A stretch of DNA of 64,000 nucleotides, taken from contig OZ005662.1 in assembly GCA_963930645.1 (NCBI GenBank), positions 5,833,436 to 5,897,435 on the forward strand, in the 5' to 3' direction. Within the stretch, counting starts at the first letter, position 1; each line of letters begins with the position of its first letter. Positions 42,369-52,429 of the stretch are shown here, in pieces. This stretch comes from Salticus scenicus. Lineage: Eukaryota > Arthropoda > Arachnida > Araneae > Salticidae. The translations under genes were made by a program, and so were the position numbers. The notes beneath the pieces are model-generated. The model was not told the origin of the DNA, did no database searches, and was given only the letters and a program-made list of their open reading frames with translations.

Positions 42369-42519
42369 TCTGGGCTTCACCGAAGCGGGGAAGCTATCCC
42401 CTGCGTAGAGGAAAGAAATTGTGAGGGAATATCTCCAGACCATCTGTCGGGGTACGTCCCAGACCGTCGCCAATTCCCATAGCGAAAAATTAGTACGACA
42501 TTATACCCAACCAACCGCC
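42369..42519 (-). mobile_element. SINE-like element inside the minisatellite
   Basis: The minus strand reads ggttgggtataatgtcgtac, aattggcgacggtctgggac and cctctacgcaggggatagct. Its head points to the right and lies in the same sense as the surrounding minisatellite units. Confidence 0.65.
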
Positions 42520-42753
42520 TTTCCAATTATATTATAGCTTTCTTGCGATATTAAACCCTCTCAATCCATTTGTAGCTCTAAAGCGACGTTAAACGCGCTC
42601 AATTGTTTTGTAATTCTAGTGCAGCAATGCCTTTAACAACTACGTAGCTCTAGTGCAATGTAAAACAGTCACAATTAGTAATTATTGAGACGTGTTATCA
42701 ATATTGACGTGTAACTCTCTCAACAAATTTGCAACTCCAACGCGACATTAAAC

Positions 42754-43090
42754 TATGCTGACCAAACGTCTCCATTTTCTGGGGACAAATGGGGACGTCC
42801 TTTTTTTAAGGCATTTTTCTAAGTTTTAAAAAATTGTATAAACTAAATTATTAATCAGTAACACTTTATTTTTAGACCTTATTTATTAGGGATAAAAAAA
42901 ATACACCCATAATTTGATAATTGTAGCAATTTTTAATGCTTCTCTATTATAAAGGTATTTTGATCTGGTCAGCCTATCTTAGACTGACTAAGAACATGAC
43001 TCGACAAATATTTCCTTAACACAAATTATTAAGTGCGCAAATTTTAAGTAAGAATTATTACTAGGGCTTTGCACTAGCTGTTGCATTTTG
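42754..43090. mobile_element. Small inverted-repeat element plus MITE fragment
   Basis: tatgctgacca (42754-42764) mirrors tggtcagccta (42967-42977) around an AT-rich core that begins with tggggac motifs. Immediately right, 42977-43085 matches the centre and right half of the ACATACAAATG MITE (cttagactgactaagaac). Confidence 0.55.
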
Positions 43091-44560
43091 ACCTCGACTT
43101 TATAACACTTTTTAGCTGTAGCGCGGCATTTAACCATCAAAACTTATCAACCATTTTGTAGCTCTATTACGACGTTAAACAGTCTAAACAGAGCTCTACT
43201 GCGACGTTAAATCCTCTCATCATTCAATTTAACGCCATCTTAACCTACCTGCGGAGTTAAAAACTCCAATAACTTTGTAGTTCTAGTGCGACATGTAAAT
43301 ACTTTCATCCATTTTGTAGCTTGACCGCGACGTTAAACTCCGCAGCAGCTTAGTAGCGCTAGTGAGACAAATATTTTCAACCATTTAGAACTCCGAGGGA
43401 CGTTAAATGTTTTATCAACTTTTTAGCTCGAGTGCACCGTTAACTTCTCAACTACTTTTAGATTAAATGCGACGTTAAACCATCTCAAACTTCGCGTATA
43501 CCGTTTTTCTTGCTGTGTCGTAATTTCCCACCTACTTTGAAGCTTTAAGGAGACATTAAACTCGCTGTTTGTTGCTCTTGTGCGATGTTAAATCCTCTCA
43601 ACGATATTGTAGCTTTAAAGCGACGTTATACCCATCTAACTCATTTTTTGCTGGAGTACGATGTTTAAATCCTTTGCTGCAACGTTAAATCCATTTTTTT
43701 TTAACTCTAGAACGACATTAATTTTTCTAACTACTTTGTAGCTATAGTGCAACATTTAACCTTTTCAACCTACACAATCTTAACATCGACGTTCTTGCGA
43801 TGTTAAAAATCTCGAACAATTATGTAGTTCTAAAGCGACGTTAAACTCTCAACCATCATTTTGTTGCTCTAGTACGATGTTAAAACTTCTTGACTTCACC
43901 ATCAACCTTCTAGTGACATTAATCAATTTTAAAAACTTCGTAGCTTTGATGCGCCATTGAAACCTTTCAAGAACTTTTTAGTTCTGGTGCGAAGTTATAC
44001 CCTCTTAACTACTTTGTAACTGTAGTGTGACGTTAAACCCACTTAACCTTCATTTGTACTGTTCATTTGCGACATTAACCCACTATGTAGCTCTAGTGTG
44101 ACGGTAATCACTCGCACCCTCTTTACAGCTCTAGTTTGACGTTAAAACCTTCCAAATCACACTTAAGCTAGTACCCTTTACGATCTTAAACCATCTCAAT
44201 CCCCTTGCATTGTAAAACATTTTCACCAACTTTGTAGCTCTATTGCCACGTAACCCTCTCACAACCGGTACAGCAACTCTAACTCGACGTTAAACGCCCC
44301 CCCCCCATCAAACATTTCGTTGCTCTAGTGCGAATATAAAACCTGTCAAGCTTTTAGTGGCTCTAGCGCAACAATAAATCCTCTCAATCTTCACTTTGAT
44401 GTTGTCTGGCGACGTTTAAAATCTCTCGCCCACTTTGTGTAACTAACGCAACGTTAAAACCTCTGACAGGACGTTAATGTCGCGCCAGAGCTACAAACAG
44501 AGGCTATAAGCTCTCTCAACAACTTATTATAGGACGACGTTAAACCCTCTGATCGAAAAG

Positions 44561-45790
44561 GGAGATTTTTAACATTTTCACCGTACGGCTGCAGTGGTTT
44601 CCAATAAAAGCTTAAAATTTAGCTAAACGTCTTCTCTTAGGCTTTAATTAAAGTTAAATATAAATAAGAAGTTTTTTAGTCCTTAAATGAGGAAGGAACA
44701 GGGACGTCTAACAGTTTTACCCGCTCTTCACACGTGGAAAATAGCAATGGTTTTCTAATAAAACCATTAAATTTAGCAATATGCTTCTTCTTTAGCGTAA
44801 TTACTTTTAATATACATATTTAGTGCCAGCAAGTTACACTTTAAAACCATGCAAATAATCTTATATATTGATTTCTGTATCCTAAAAATGCCTCGCTAAA
44901 AGATTAACAGAATTCAAAGTGTTTTAAGTATGTTTTTTGCGTATTTTAATAATATACACAATTGAGGCCATCGTTTTACTTTAACGCCGGCCTTATGGTC
45001 TCAAATTATAATTTTGGTCATCTGTTAATGCTATATAAAGAGAATAATAATAACAACAAATATAAAGTGCCTAATGCATGTTACTTGCCTATATTAAGGA
45101 TTTACATTTATTGCAATTGGGTTACACTTAAAAAAACTTTCCAAATTGTTTAGGGTTTTGATTTCTGACTTTTATTAAATAGGTAAATTAAGATAATGAA
45201 AAATTTTAAAGTGGCAAGGTATACTTGTTGTGTACATTTGGGGAAGTCGTGTTATATAAAAGACCATGTAAATGGTCTACTATAATATTTCTGTATTTTC
45301 GAAACTAAGAGATAAAAAAAAATTCCTAAGTACACAAGCTATATTTTTTACGTATACAATAGGATTATAACATAAAGCAACACCAATGGTCTGATATATT
45401 GATTTCTGTATTCTATGAAAGCTAATTTAAAAAAATAAGCCCAAAGTATGTTTCTATTTAATTATTTTTTTTATAGATACATTAGAAATACATATTTGCC
45501 TCAGTTGGGTTACTTTTTCAAAACCGTAAAAAAAGATGAGGGATTATGGTTTCTCTATTTCATCAATGTTAAAATAAGAGATGGACCAATTCCAACCCCA
45601 GTAGCACATAACGTTGTTTCAACGTTGTTATAACTAATTTTGCACTGTTTAGACTTATTTTCAGCGCTATAATAACGTTATTTGCTACCTGGGAAAGTAC
45701 CTGAAGCATGATTTTTGCCTTTAAGCTACACACATGGTAAACAGGAATGAAATTCCATCATCCAAGTTCATAATCGAAATACTATTACCA
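44561..45790. other. AT-rich intergenic stretch
   Basis: Weakly similar phrases ttccaataaaagcttaaaat and ttctaataaaaccattaaat near 44590 and 44752 suggest an old duplication. No gene is seen. Confidence 0.4.
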
Positions 45791-45799
45791 AATTTCCCA

Positions 45800-46440
45800 C
45801 CCACCCTGTAAATGGAAGGGAAATAGTGGTAAAATGCTTGTATGTTGTGCAATTTCGGAAACCACTTGAGCTTGAAACCTTGATATTTTATATGAAAATT
45901 CCTTATTGGATTTCATATTCCCTACACGTTTAAAAAGTACTTTACACCTTCACGAAGGGGGAATGGGGTAAAAAAAAAAAAAAAGTGGTGCATTATTTTT
46001 CCAAGAAATATTCTTCTTTCATATTCGTATTAATTACCGTATTAAGATATAGCTCAAAGTTTTCCAGAGGGAGAAAATGATGTAAAAATGTAGGTATTCT
46101 ATACAATTTTCAAACCATTCGAGCTGGAAACTAGAAATTTGGCACTTCCTTTTCTATTTTCATTTTTAATAAACTTAAAAAAAAAAAAAAAAAAAAAAAA
46201 AAATGTTGCTTAACTCTTTTAAGCGGATGAAACAGGGAAAAAAAAGGAATAACGGTGTACGATTTGGAAAACATTTGAGCTAGAAAAAATGGAAATTCTT
46301 AATTCCAGTTCATATTCTCTAAATAAACTCTACACTATTAAAAGTACCACTCAACTCTTTAAAAATGTGATAGAAATACGAAATCTGTGTACTATTTCGA
46401 AATCGCCTGAGCGTTTTTAATTATGGAAATATATTGTCTA
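45800..46440 (+). repeat. Degenerate tandem repeat, about 145-250 bp unit
   Basis: The phrase (tgtgcaatttcggaaaccac, tacaattttcaaaccattcg, tacgatttggaaaacatttg, tactatttcgaaatcgcctg) followed by agc recurs near 45850, 46098, 46258 and 46400, each with a gggggaatgggg- or gatgaaacagggaaa-like partner. A-run of about 25 near 46179-46203. Confidence 0.5.
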
Positions 46441-46482
46441 CGTTATCCTTCAAATCACTTTCTTTTTCAGAGCAGCCTGCAC

Positions 46483-46690
46483 TGTAGAAAAGTAACGGCA
46501 GTTTTTACAGCAAAATGTGCTGGCACCTATATTGCCAGCAACTGTAAAAAAGACACTCTTTTACAGTTGTTTCTGCTGTAAATTACTTCTTTCTAACAGC
46601 AGAATGTGCTAGCACTCAGTTTTTACAGCAAAATATGCTGGTAATATACCTATTTTTTATTATTATTATTATTTTTTTTTTAAACAATGT
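46483..46690. mobile_element. Diverged relative of the 5.3-kb fold-back element
   Basis: Starts cactgtagaaaagtaacggc and repeats tttttacagcaaaatgtgct and ggcacc / ttgccagcaactgtaaa, the same words as the 5299-5775 element. The right end is degenerate (aacaatgta). Confidence 0.6.
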
Positions 46691-46782
46691 AGGATTTACT
46701 GGATAATTCAATTAGCATTTAAAAAATAACATCTTGTAGTACGAGTTAAAAAAAAAAAAATATTTAATACTTTTAATAATAA

Positions 46783-47639
46783 CACTGCTCGGCATGAGAA
46801 TGGCCTCTGACACCATTTCAGCCTATTCTTATGTAAAATGACTTCCAGAATTCGAATAGGACACACATTTTACCCTATCACCCACCGTTTCTTAGGAACG
46901 GCCCCCTATTTTTAACATTTTTCGATGACTTTATGGCTATAAATTTGATTTTTAGGAGGTGGGGGGGGAGGATTATTTTAACCGTTAAATATCTTCTGAG
47001 GTGCTACAGAGTTGGAAAAGTCTAAAACATGGACATTTGCGACAAAGGAAAAATTTGGGGTGGAGGTGGGGGGGGGGGGGGACTTACCATTGGAATTATG
47101 TATTACATATCTTTAACGTACACAAACATCAGGCCGTCTCAATTATATATATTAAAAACAAAAACTATTTTATTTACGAGAAAAAACTAAAGTTAAAATA
47201 CATTTAAAAACAAACTATACAAATAAAAATAATCAAAATCTAGACGTTTCGAAACCCGTCCGGGTGTCCTCATCAGTATCAGTTACAACATAGTATCCAA
47301 GCATTACATGAATACCCAAGGAATTTAAAGAAGTACCGAATATCATAGGAGTACCATATCTTATGTTTTTTTAATCTGTTATTAATGTTTTATTTTAAAC
47401 TTTTAAACTTTTATACTTTTTTTCGTTTTTAGGTGTTAAATTAATTCTTTTTCATTCTCCAAATCAAATTCATGGTCATAAAATTATCGAACAGAGAAAA
47501 AAATTGAAGGACGTGGTGGTGTTTCTAGGAAACGGTGGGTGACCAAATGGGATTGGGATTCAGGAAGTCATTTTACATAAGAATCAGCAAAATTTGTGTC
47601 AGAACGCTAAAAAAAATATTTTTGTTTTGCAGAGCAGTG
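46783..47639. mobile_element. Inverted-repeat element, 857 bp
   Basis: CACTGCTCGGC (46783) mirrors GCAGAGCAGTG (to 47639), and the arms continue with tctgacac / gtgtcaga, attcttatgtaaaatgactt / aagtcattttacataagaat and cacccaccgtttc / gaaacggtgggtg. G-runs lie near 46959-46967 and 47064-47081. Non-coding. Confidence 0.7.
47160..47290 (-). repeat. Possible retroelement 3-prime fragment
   Basis: The minus strand has actgatgaggacacccggac then gggtttcgaaacgtctaga. The phrase with a gatgaggacacc / tttcgaaacgtc pair is typical of the 3-prime region of some Penelope-like and LINE elements, from memory. It sits inside the 857-bp inverted-repeat element. No protein domain is present. Confidence 0.3.
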
Positions 47640-47917
47640 TAACTCTTCAAATACTCAAAACATTCGTAAAGAGAGCCTAGACGAAGTGTATATGAATATG
47701 AATATGTATTTTTATATGAAGCGTTGTATAACTTTATAAAAAAAGAGAGAAATTATCGCTTTCTATTAAAAATTGTGCTCTTTAAGAAATTGGGAGAAGT
47801 TTAGAAAATCAACACTACATTAACCTTCTGAATCTATGGAAACATTTCAAAATAATCTGGTATAGCAACCACACTAATTTGTTTTACTCCGTATTAATAT
47901 AATAATAATATTACAAT

Positions 47918-48792
47918 TTAAGGGGATGGTGGGCTTTGAAAATCGTAAAAAATCAATGGAAAACATCGATTTTTCGTTTTTTTATATTTATTTTATATAA
48001 CTAATTCTGAATAATATGCAACAAACCGCATGCTTCTAAGTTGATATTTTCAAAAATTATAAGGGTTTAAAAAATATAATGATCTGATTAAATGCCCTTT
48101 AAAATGTAAAAGAAACAAGCGGTATAATCGGCGGAGATTGATTATATATTCTTAACTTTTAAACTACTTTAATTTCGTTAAAACAATATTAAAAAACATA
48201 CAGTTTAAAATATATGGCCTTCTAAAATGTTTGACTGATAAATAATGATAACGGGTGAAATTCAATTTAAATGCTGTTTTCTCTTAATGTGTTTTTTAAC
48301 GATTTTACCTTCTTTCAAATATCTCTCGTGTCACAATTTTGGTTTAAAATTAATAAAAATTGCTTTAAGACGCATTGTGTTACATTTCAGTGAAATATGG
48401 GTATCCGCTTTAAGTTTCGCCTATATTTAGATTTTTAAGACTCTGTTTTATCATGCGCGAGATTGAAATTGTCATAAAAAATCAGTATATTTTACAAAAA
48501 TTATTCTTAAAACTAAACTTCTGAACGAATAAAAAATCCGATGCCCAAATTTATTTAAAATATATAAATGATTAATAATCAAGCAAAATAATAAAAATCT
48601 ACAAAAAATATAAACGTGAGAGACATTTTAAATTTTTTAAATTAAAAAAAAATTAAATTAAAAGGAAATTCAATAATTTTTATTTTTATGTTATTAACAT
48701 TGTAATACTTCAGTGCATATAGTATATGCAAAAAATTAAAGCTTTTGCTGTAAAATTAAAATATTTATTTATAATGTCCACCGTCCCTTTAA
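47918..48792. mobile_element. Non-autonomous element at a TTAA site
   Basis: TTAA (47918-47921) then GGGGATGGTGG, and CCACCGTCCCT then TTAA (48789-48792). The ends are inverted and TTAA on both sides is the piggyBac signature. The 867-bp interior is AT-rich without transposase motifs. Confidence 0.6.
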
Positions 48793-49100
48793 GGTGTAAC
48801 ATATGAAATATTTTAATATTTCTAATGTACTAAAAAAAAAAAAAAAAAAAAAAAAACATTAAAAATAGATTTATAAACAGTTCACATATATTTGATAGAC
48901 ATTTGGGTTAATTCCACTGAACTCTAAGCTGTACGTTTGCTCAGTGAAAGATTGTTGCAACCTGTTGATTGCTGTTTCTGGACAAGCAATATTCATACTT
49001 TGTAGTTTATAAAACGATACTACCGTGACATTTGTGATTCAAGTTATAATAGTTCAATTGGCTTGTTTTGGGAGCATTCGTGGAATAAAGTGTACTCATC
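48793..49100. other. Spacer with A-run
   Basis: About 26 A near 48831-48856. Nothing else is recognised. Confidence 0.4.
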
Positions 49101-49745
49101 AACTAGAACCAACGAGATAAATGAAGTAGAGTGATAAATGGTAAGCCTTGAAAAGATGCAAGATGAGTCATGTGACATGCTCCCCTTGCATCTGCGTATT
49201 CAATGGTTTCCTTGGTAACAGGTTATTTTCAATGAATTTCTATGGTAACTGCTTGGAGATAAATTACGCATGTAAACAAAAACATTGGCGGTTAACATTT
49301 TTTTTTCTTTTGTTCTAAAACATTTTTGTTTTATTTTACTTCTTTTTATTTCGTATAGTCAAAATTTAACTGATAAAATATTTAAAAATAGTTCGTAAAT
49401 TATGAATTGTTGTTAAATTCAGGTCTTTAAAAGTTTATATTTTCTTTATAAACACTTTTAAACTTTGTTGGGAACTGATGAAAGAAACAGTATTTTATTA
49501 TTTGTTATAATGTGAAATATGTGAAAAATTATTTTAAAAACAATTTATTTCGGTCATAGGACTCTCGTGTTACCTAATAATAATGATAATTTGCTAAACT
49601 GAAATTTTAAATTGACAAAAAAGCTATAAAGAGCCAAACATAGCAACCTATTGGATCATGTCACGTGATTCGTCTTGTACCACGGAAAGCCAATCCTTCA
49701 TCCATTTAATCAGCACTCTACTTTATTTATCTCGTTAACTAGAAC
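49101..49745. mobile_element. Long-TIR element with 9-bp target duplication
   Basis: aactagaac at 49101-49109 is repeated at 49737-49745. Inside, caacgagataaatgaagtag then agtg mirrors cactctactttatttatctc then gtt, and the mirror continues loosely for about 100 bp (gcaagatgagtcatgtgaca / tgtcacgtgattcgtcttg). Nine-base duplications and long inverted ends suggest a Mutator-like or Merlin-like non-autonomous element. A left-arm relative is at 23683. Confidence 0.75.
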
Positions 49746-50065
49746 ATGCCAGTTTATTTACGAACGAATGTATTTACGAACACATGCAAATGTCAATTCC
49801 TTCGTCAAAATATGCATATTAAATGGATGTAGAAAAAAAAATGTGTCCATAACATAATATTTAACATGGCGTTATTTAACTTTCTTAAAACTTCTCAATA
49901 TTAAAATTTAATATCTATAATACTTGTGATGTATAGACCCTATTTTGATCGATTTCTCACACACTTAATAATAATCCATAAAATTCAACAATAATGGAGC
50001 TATTTAATATACAAAGTTTACATTATATAAAAAAAAAAACAAGAGCGAAAAATCATTTGGTACGC
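49746..50065. other. AT-rich spacer
   Basis: Nothing recognisable. Confidence 0.4.
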
Positions 50066-50147
50066 AATTTTTATTAAAATCACACAATTAACCGAGGAAG
50101 AAAATCATATTTATTGAAATTTTATTTTTCCGACTGAGTGAAAATAA

Positions 50148-50220
50148 TGCCTGGACCGGGAGTCGAACCCCGGATCTTTGACTTACAAGGTCAAGGCTCT
50201 ACCAATTGAGCTATCCAGGC
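50148..50220 (-). tRNA. tRNA-Thr(UGU)-like gene, copy 1
   Basis: 73 nt fold into a cloverleaf: acceptor GCCTGGA/TCCAGGC (7 pairs), D arm GCTC/GAGC, anticodon stem TTGAC/GTCAA with loop CTTGTAA (anticodon TGT), variable loop AGATC and T loop TTCGACT. The T stem CGGGG/CCCGG has one mismatch. The A box (TAGCTCAATTGG) and B box (GGTTCGACTCC) fit Pol III promoters, and TTTT follows 7 nt downstream. CCA is not encoded. It could be a working tRNA gene or the tRNA-like head of a retroposon; the duplicated repeat context favours the second. Confidence 0.7.
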
Positions 50221-50435
50221 CGACACCCCGGTCGGCATTACTCATTCAGACAACCTTTAGGCAGAAACATCTCTGGTCTATCATGTAGATAGCTCGACAG
50301 AAATAAGCCGCAGGAAATGGAAAACACCATTAGATAATGGGAGAAAGAAATACAAATTTTATTAAAATCACACAATTAATTGTGGAAGAAAATCATATTT
50401 ATTGAAATTTTATTTTTCCGACTGAGTGAAAATAA

Positions 50436-50508
50436 TGCCTGGACCGAGAGTCGAACCCCGGATCTTTGATTTACAAGGTCAAGGCTCTACCAATTGAGCT
50501 ATCCAGGC
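50436..50508 (-). tRNA. tRNA-Thr(UGU)-like gene, copy 2, slightly decayed
   Basis: Same 73-nt structure and anticodon TGT as copy 1, 288 bp away. Two changes weaken it: the last anticodon-stem pair becomes C-A (TTGAC/ATCAA) and one T-stem G-C becomes G-T. It is likely a pseudogene or a drifting duplicate. Confidence 0.6.
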
Positions 50509-50639
50509 CGACACCCGGTCAGCATTACTCACTCAGACAACCTTTAGGCAGAAACCTCACTCAGTCGGAAAAATAAAATTTCAATAAATATCTATAGTGA
50601 AATTGAATAACACATAATTTTTAAAAATTCTGAAAATAC

Positions 50640-51840
50640 TTACGGAAGCTGGGGGCGGACAGATAGACAGTTGGACAGACAGATACACAAATTGGAATCA
50701 TATTCACACTTAAAAATCTATAAAAAGTGTTAAATCGTTTAATGTAAACGAAAATGCAATTCTTGCAAATTTCCAATAAAAGCCCTCAAAGTAACTGAAT
50801 ATTTTTGTGTGGCTCTGTAAATTTAATGCTAATCATACTACTTTCTGTAGAAAGCATTCTTATATTAGAAGCAAAGTAAAGTTATTAAAATTTGGTTTAT
50901 AGAAATACCTCTCATAAAACACAATGATTTGGAATAATTTCGGGTGTCCCTGTACACAAACTAGTAGAGATATTCACTCAATTTTAAATAGGGAACATTC
51001 GATAATGCACTTGAAAAACTTATATCAGTTTCAAGAAATTACATGAATATGTACGGGAGTTAGAGCGCGGACAGACACAGAGAGAGAGACGGACGGGCAG
51101 ACAGACAAACTGAAGTCATTAACACTTTTCAACTTTGTTAGGAAGTTTCATTTAGAAAATGATAAAAATGTTTATTTTAAACAAAAAGCAATTCTAATCA
51201 AATTTTCAATAATACCTCATAATGTAACTGAATATTTTTGTGTGGTCGTGTAAATCTAATGCTAATCATACTGTATTCTACGGAAAACATTCTTTTGTGC
51301 ATAATGACTCATTTTAACTTTATTAAGATTTGTGCAAGGTCACTTTATTAAAATTTGGTTTATAGAAATACCTCTCATAGAACGCAATGCTTTGGAATAT
51401 TTTCGGGTGTCCTTGTATACAAACCAATGATATAGTACTTACTGCGTTTTCGATAGGGAACATCCGATTGTGAGCATGAATAACATATTTAAATTTCATT
51501 AAGATTTGTGAAAAGTAATAGTATTAAAATATTGTTTATAGAATACCTCTCATACATATTTCAATTTTATTAATATATGCATAAATTAAAGGTATTAAAA
51601 TATGGTTTATAAAAATACCTCTCATAGAACACAATGTTTTGGAATGCTTTCGGTTGTCCCTGTGCACAAACCAGAAGAGGTGTTCACTGTAATTTCAATA
51701 AGATCATCTGATAATGAACTTAAATAACATATATCAGTTTCAAGAAATTCCATGAATATTCACGGGTGTTAGAGCGCGGACAGGTCAAAGGTATTAACAC
51801 TTTTCAAGCTTGTTGGAAAGTGTTAAAAGAAGATTATACA
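50640..51840 (+). repeat. About 455-bp tandem repeat, 2.5 units
   Basis: Shared blocks are gtaactgaatatttttgtgt (50791, 51222), taaaatttggtttatagaaa then tacctctcata (50886, 51349, partial 51524, about 51597), ttcgggtgtccctgtacaca, and gggtgttagagcgcggacag (about 51050, 51763). Non-coding. Confidence 0.75.
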
Positions 51841-52429
51841 TTTATACTGAATCTCCCCTCAAAGGGATTAGACTGAGTTATTTTGCTAAAGCTATATGTA
51901 TTTTAATAATTTTTGACAAATCAAGAAAATGTTGCATTGCCTTTAAATAATAAATGGTATAACCTCTTCGCTCCAGAGATCCACATATGTGGACCTCTAT
52001 TCTTTCCTTTATAAAATCTATACCATTTAATATTTTTATATTTTGACTAAACTAATAACAAACTGAATAAATTGGCTTTAAAAAGATACCGGTATACGGC
52101 AGCATGAAACTAAATTTATTTCTGAAATATAATGTTATTTTGTCGACTTTCGTAAAACGACTCCAAAACAGTAGTCGACCACACGGTCGAAGTTAAGTAC
52201 GAGATTTTCATAATTGTTTATTAAGTACTTAGACACTTGCCAGAGTAAAAAAGAAAACTAATATTGATTGATTTATTTAAAGGCATCAAATTTTTAATTG
52301 CGTTACAGTTGGGAAGATTTATGTAACTTAATAATTTAGAGTTTAGTTGTTTAAAGGCATACATTTATATCGTACGTTACTAGCCCCCCTAAATTATAAA
52401 TGTAAGAAAATTATACTTTTTTGTAATGA

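Larger units (their letters stand above)
38390..44560 (+). repeat. 6-kb degenerate minisatellite, about 40-bp unit
   Basis: A long run of diverged units of the form TTTGTAGCTCTAGTGCGACG then TTAAACAAACTCAA, with unit length mostly about 36-48 bp and over 100 recognisable instances. The complement of the core, GTTTAACGTCGCACTAGAGC, matches the head of the SINE-like element (GTTTTACGTCGCACTAATGC). The array is interrupted by two palindromic MITEs, a SINE-like copy and smaller elements. Divergence between units is high, so the array is old or not homogenised. Non-coding on both strands. Confidence 0.9.
50066..50591. repeat. 288-bp tandem duplication bounded by 35-bp inverted repeats
   Basis: Unit 1 starts near 50066 and unit 2 near 50354 (both with ttttattaaaatcacacaat, offset 288). 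Each carries atatttattgaaattttatt then tttccgactgagtga (50107-50141, 50395-50429). The same 35 bases occur inverted at 50557-50591, exactly complementary. Each unit holds one tRNA-like gene. Confidence 0.85.

Noticed and set aside
50148..50508. Bacterial tRNA-Thr as a sign of transferred DNA
   Set aside because: The D arm is similar to bacterial tRNA-Thr, but CCA is not encoded, Pol III boxes and T4 terminators fit, and the context is eukaryotic repeat DNA.
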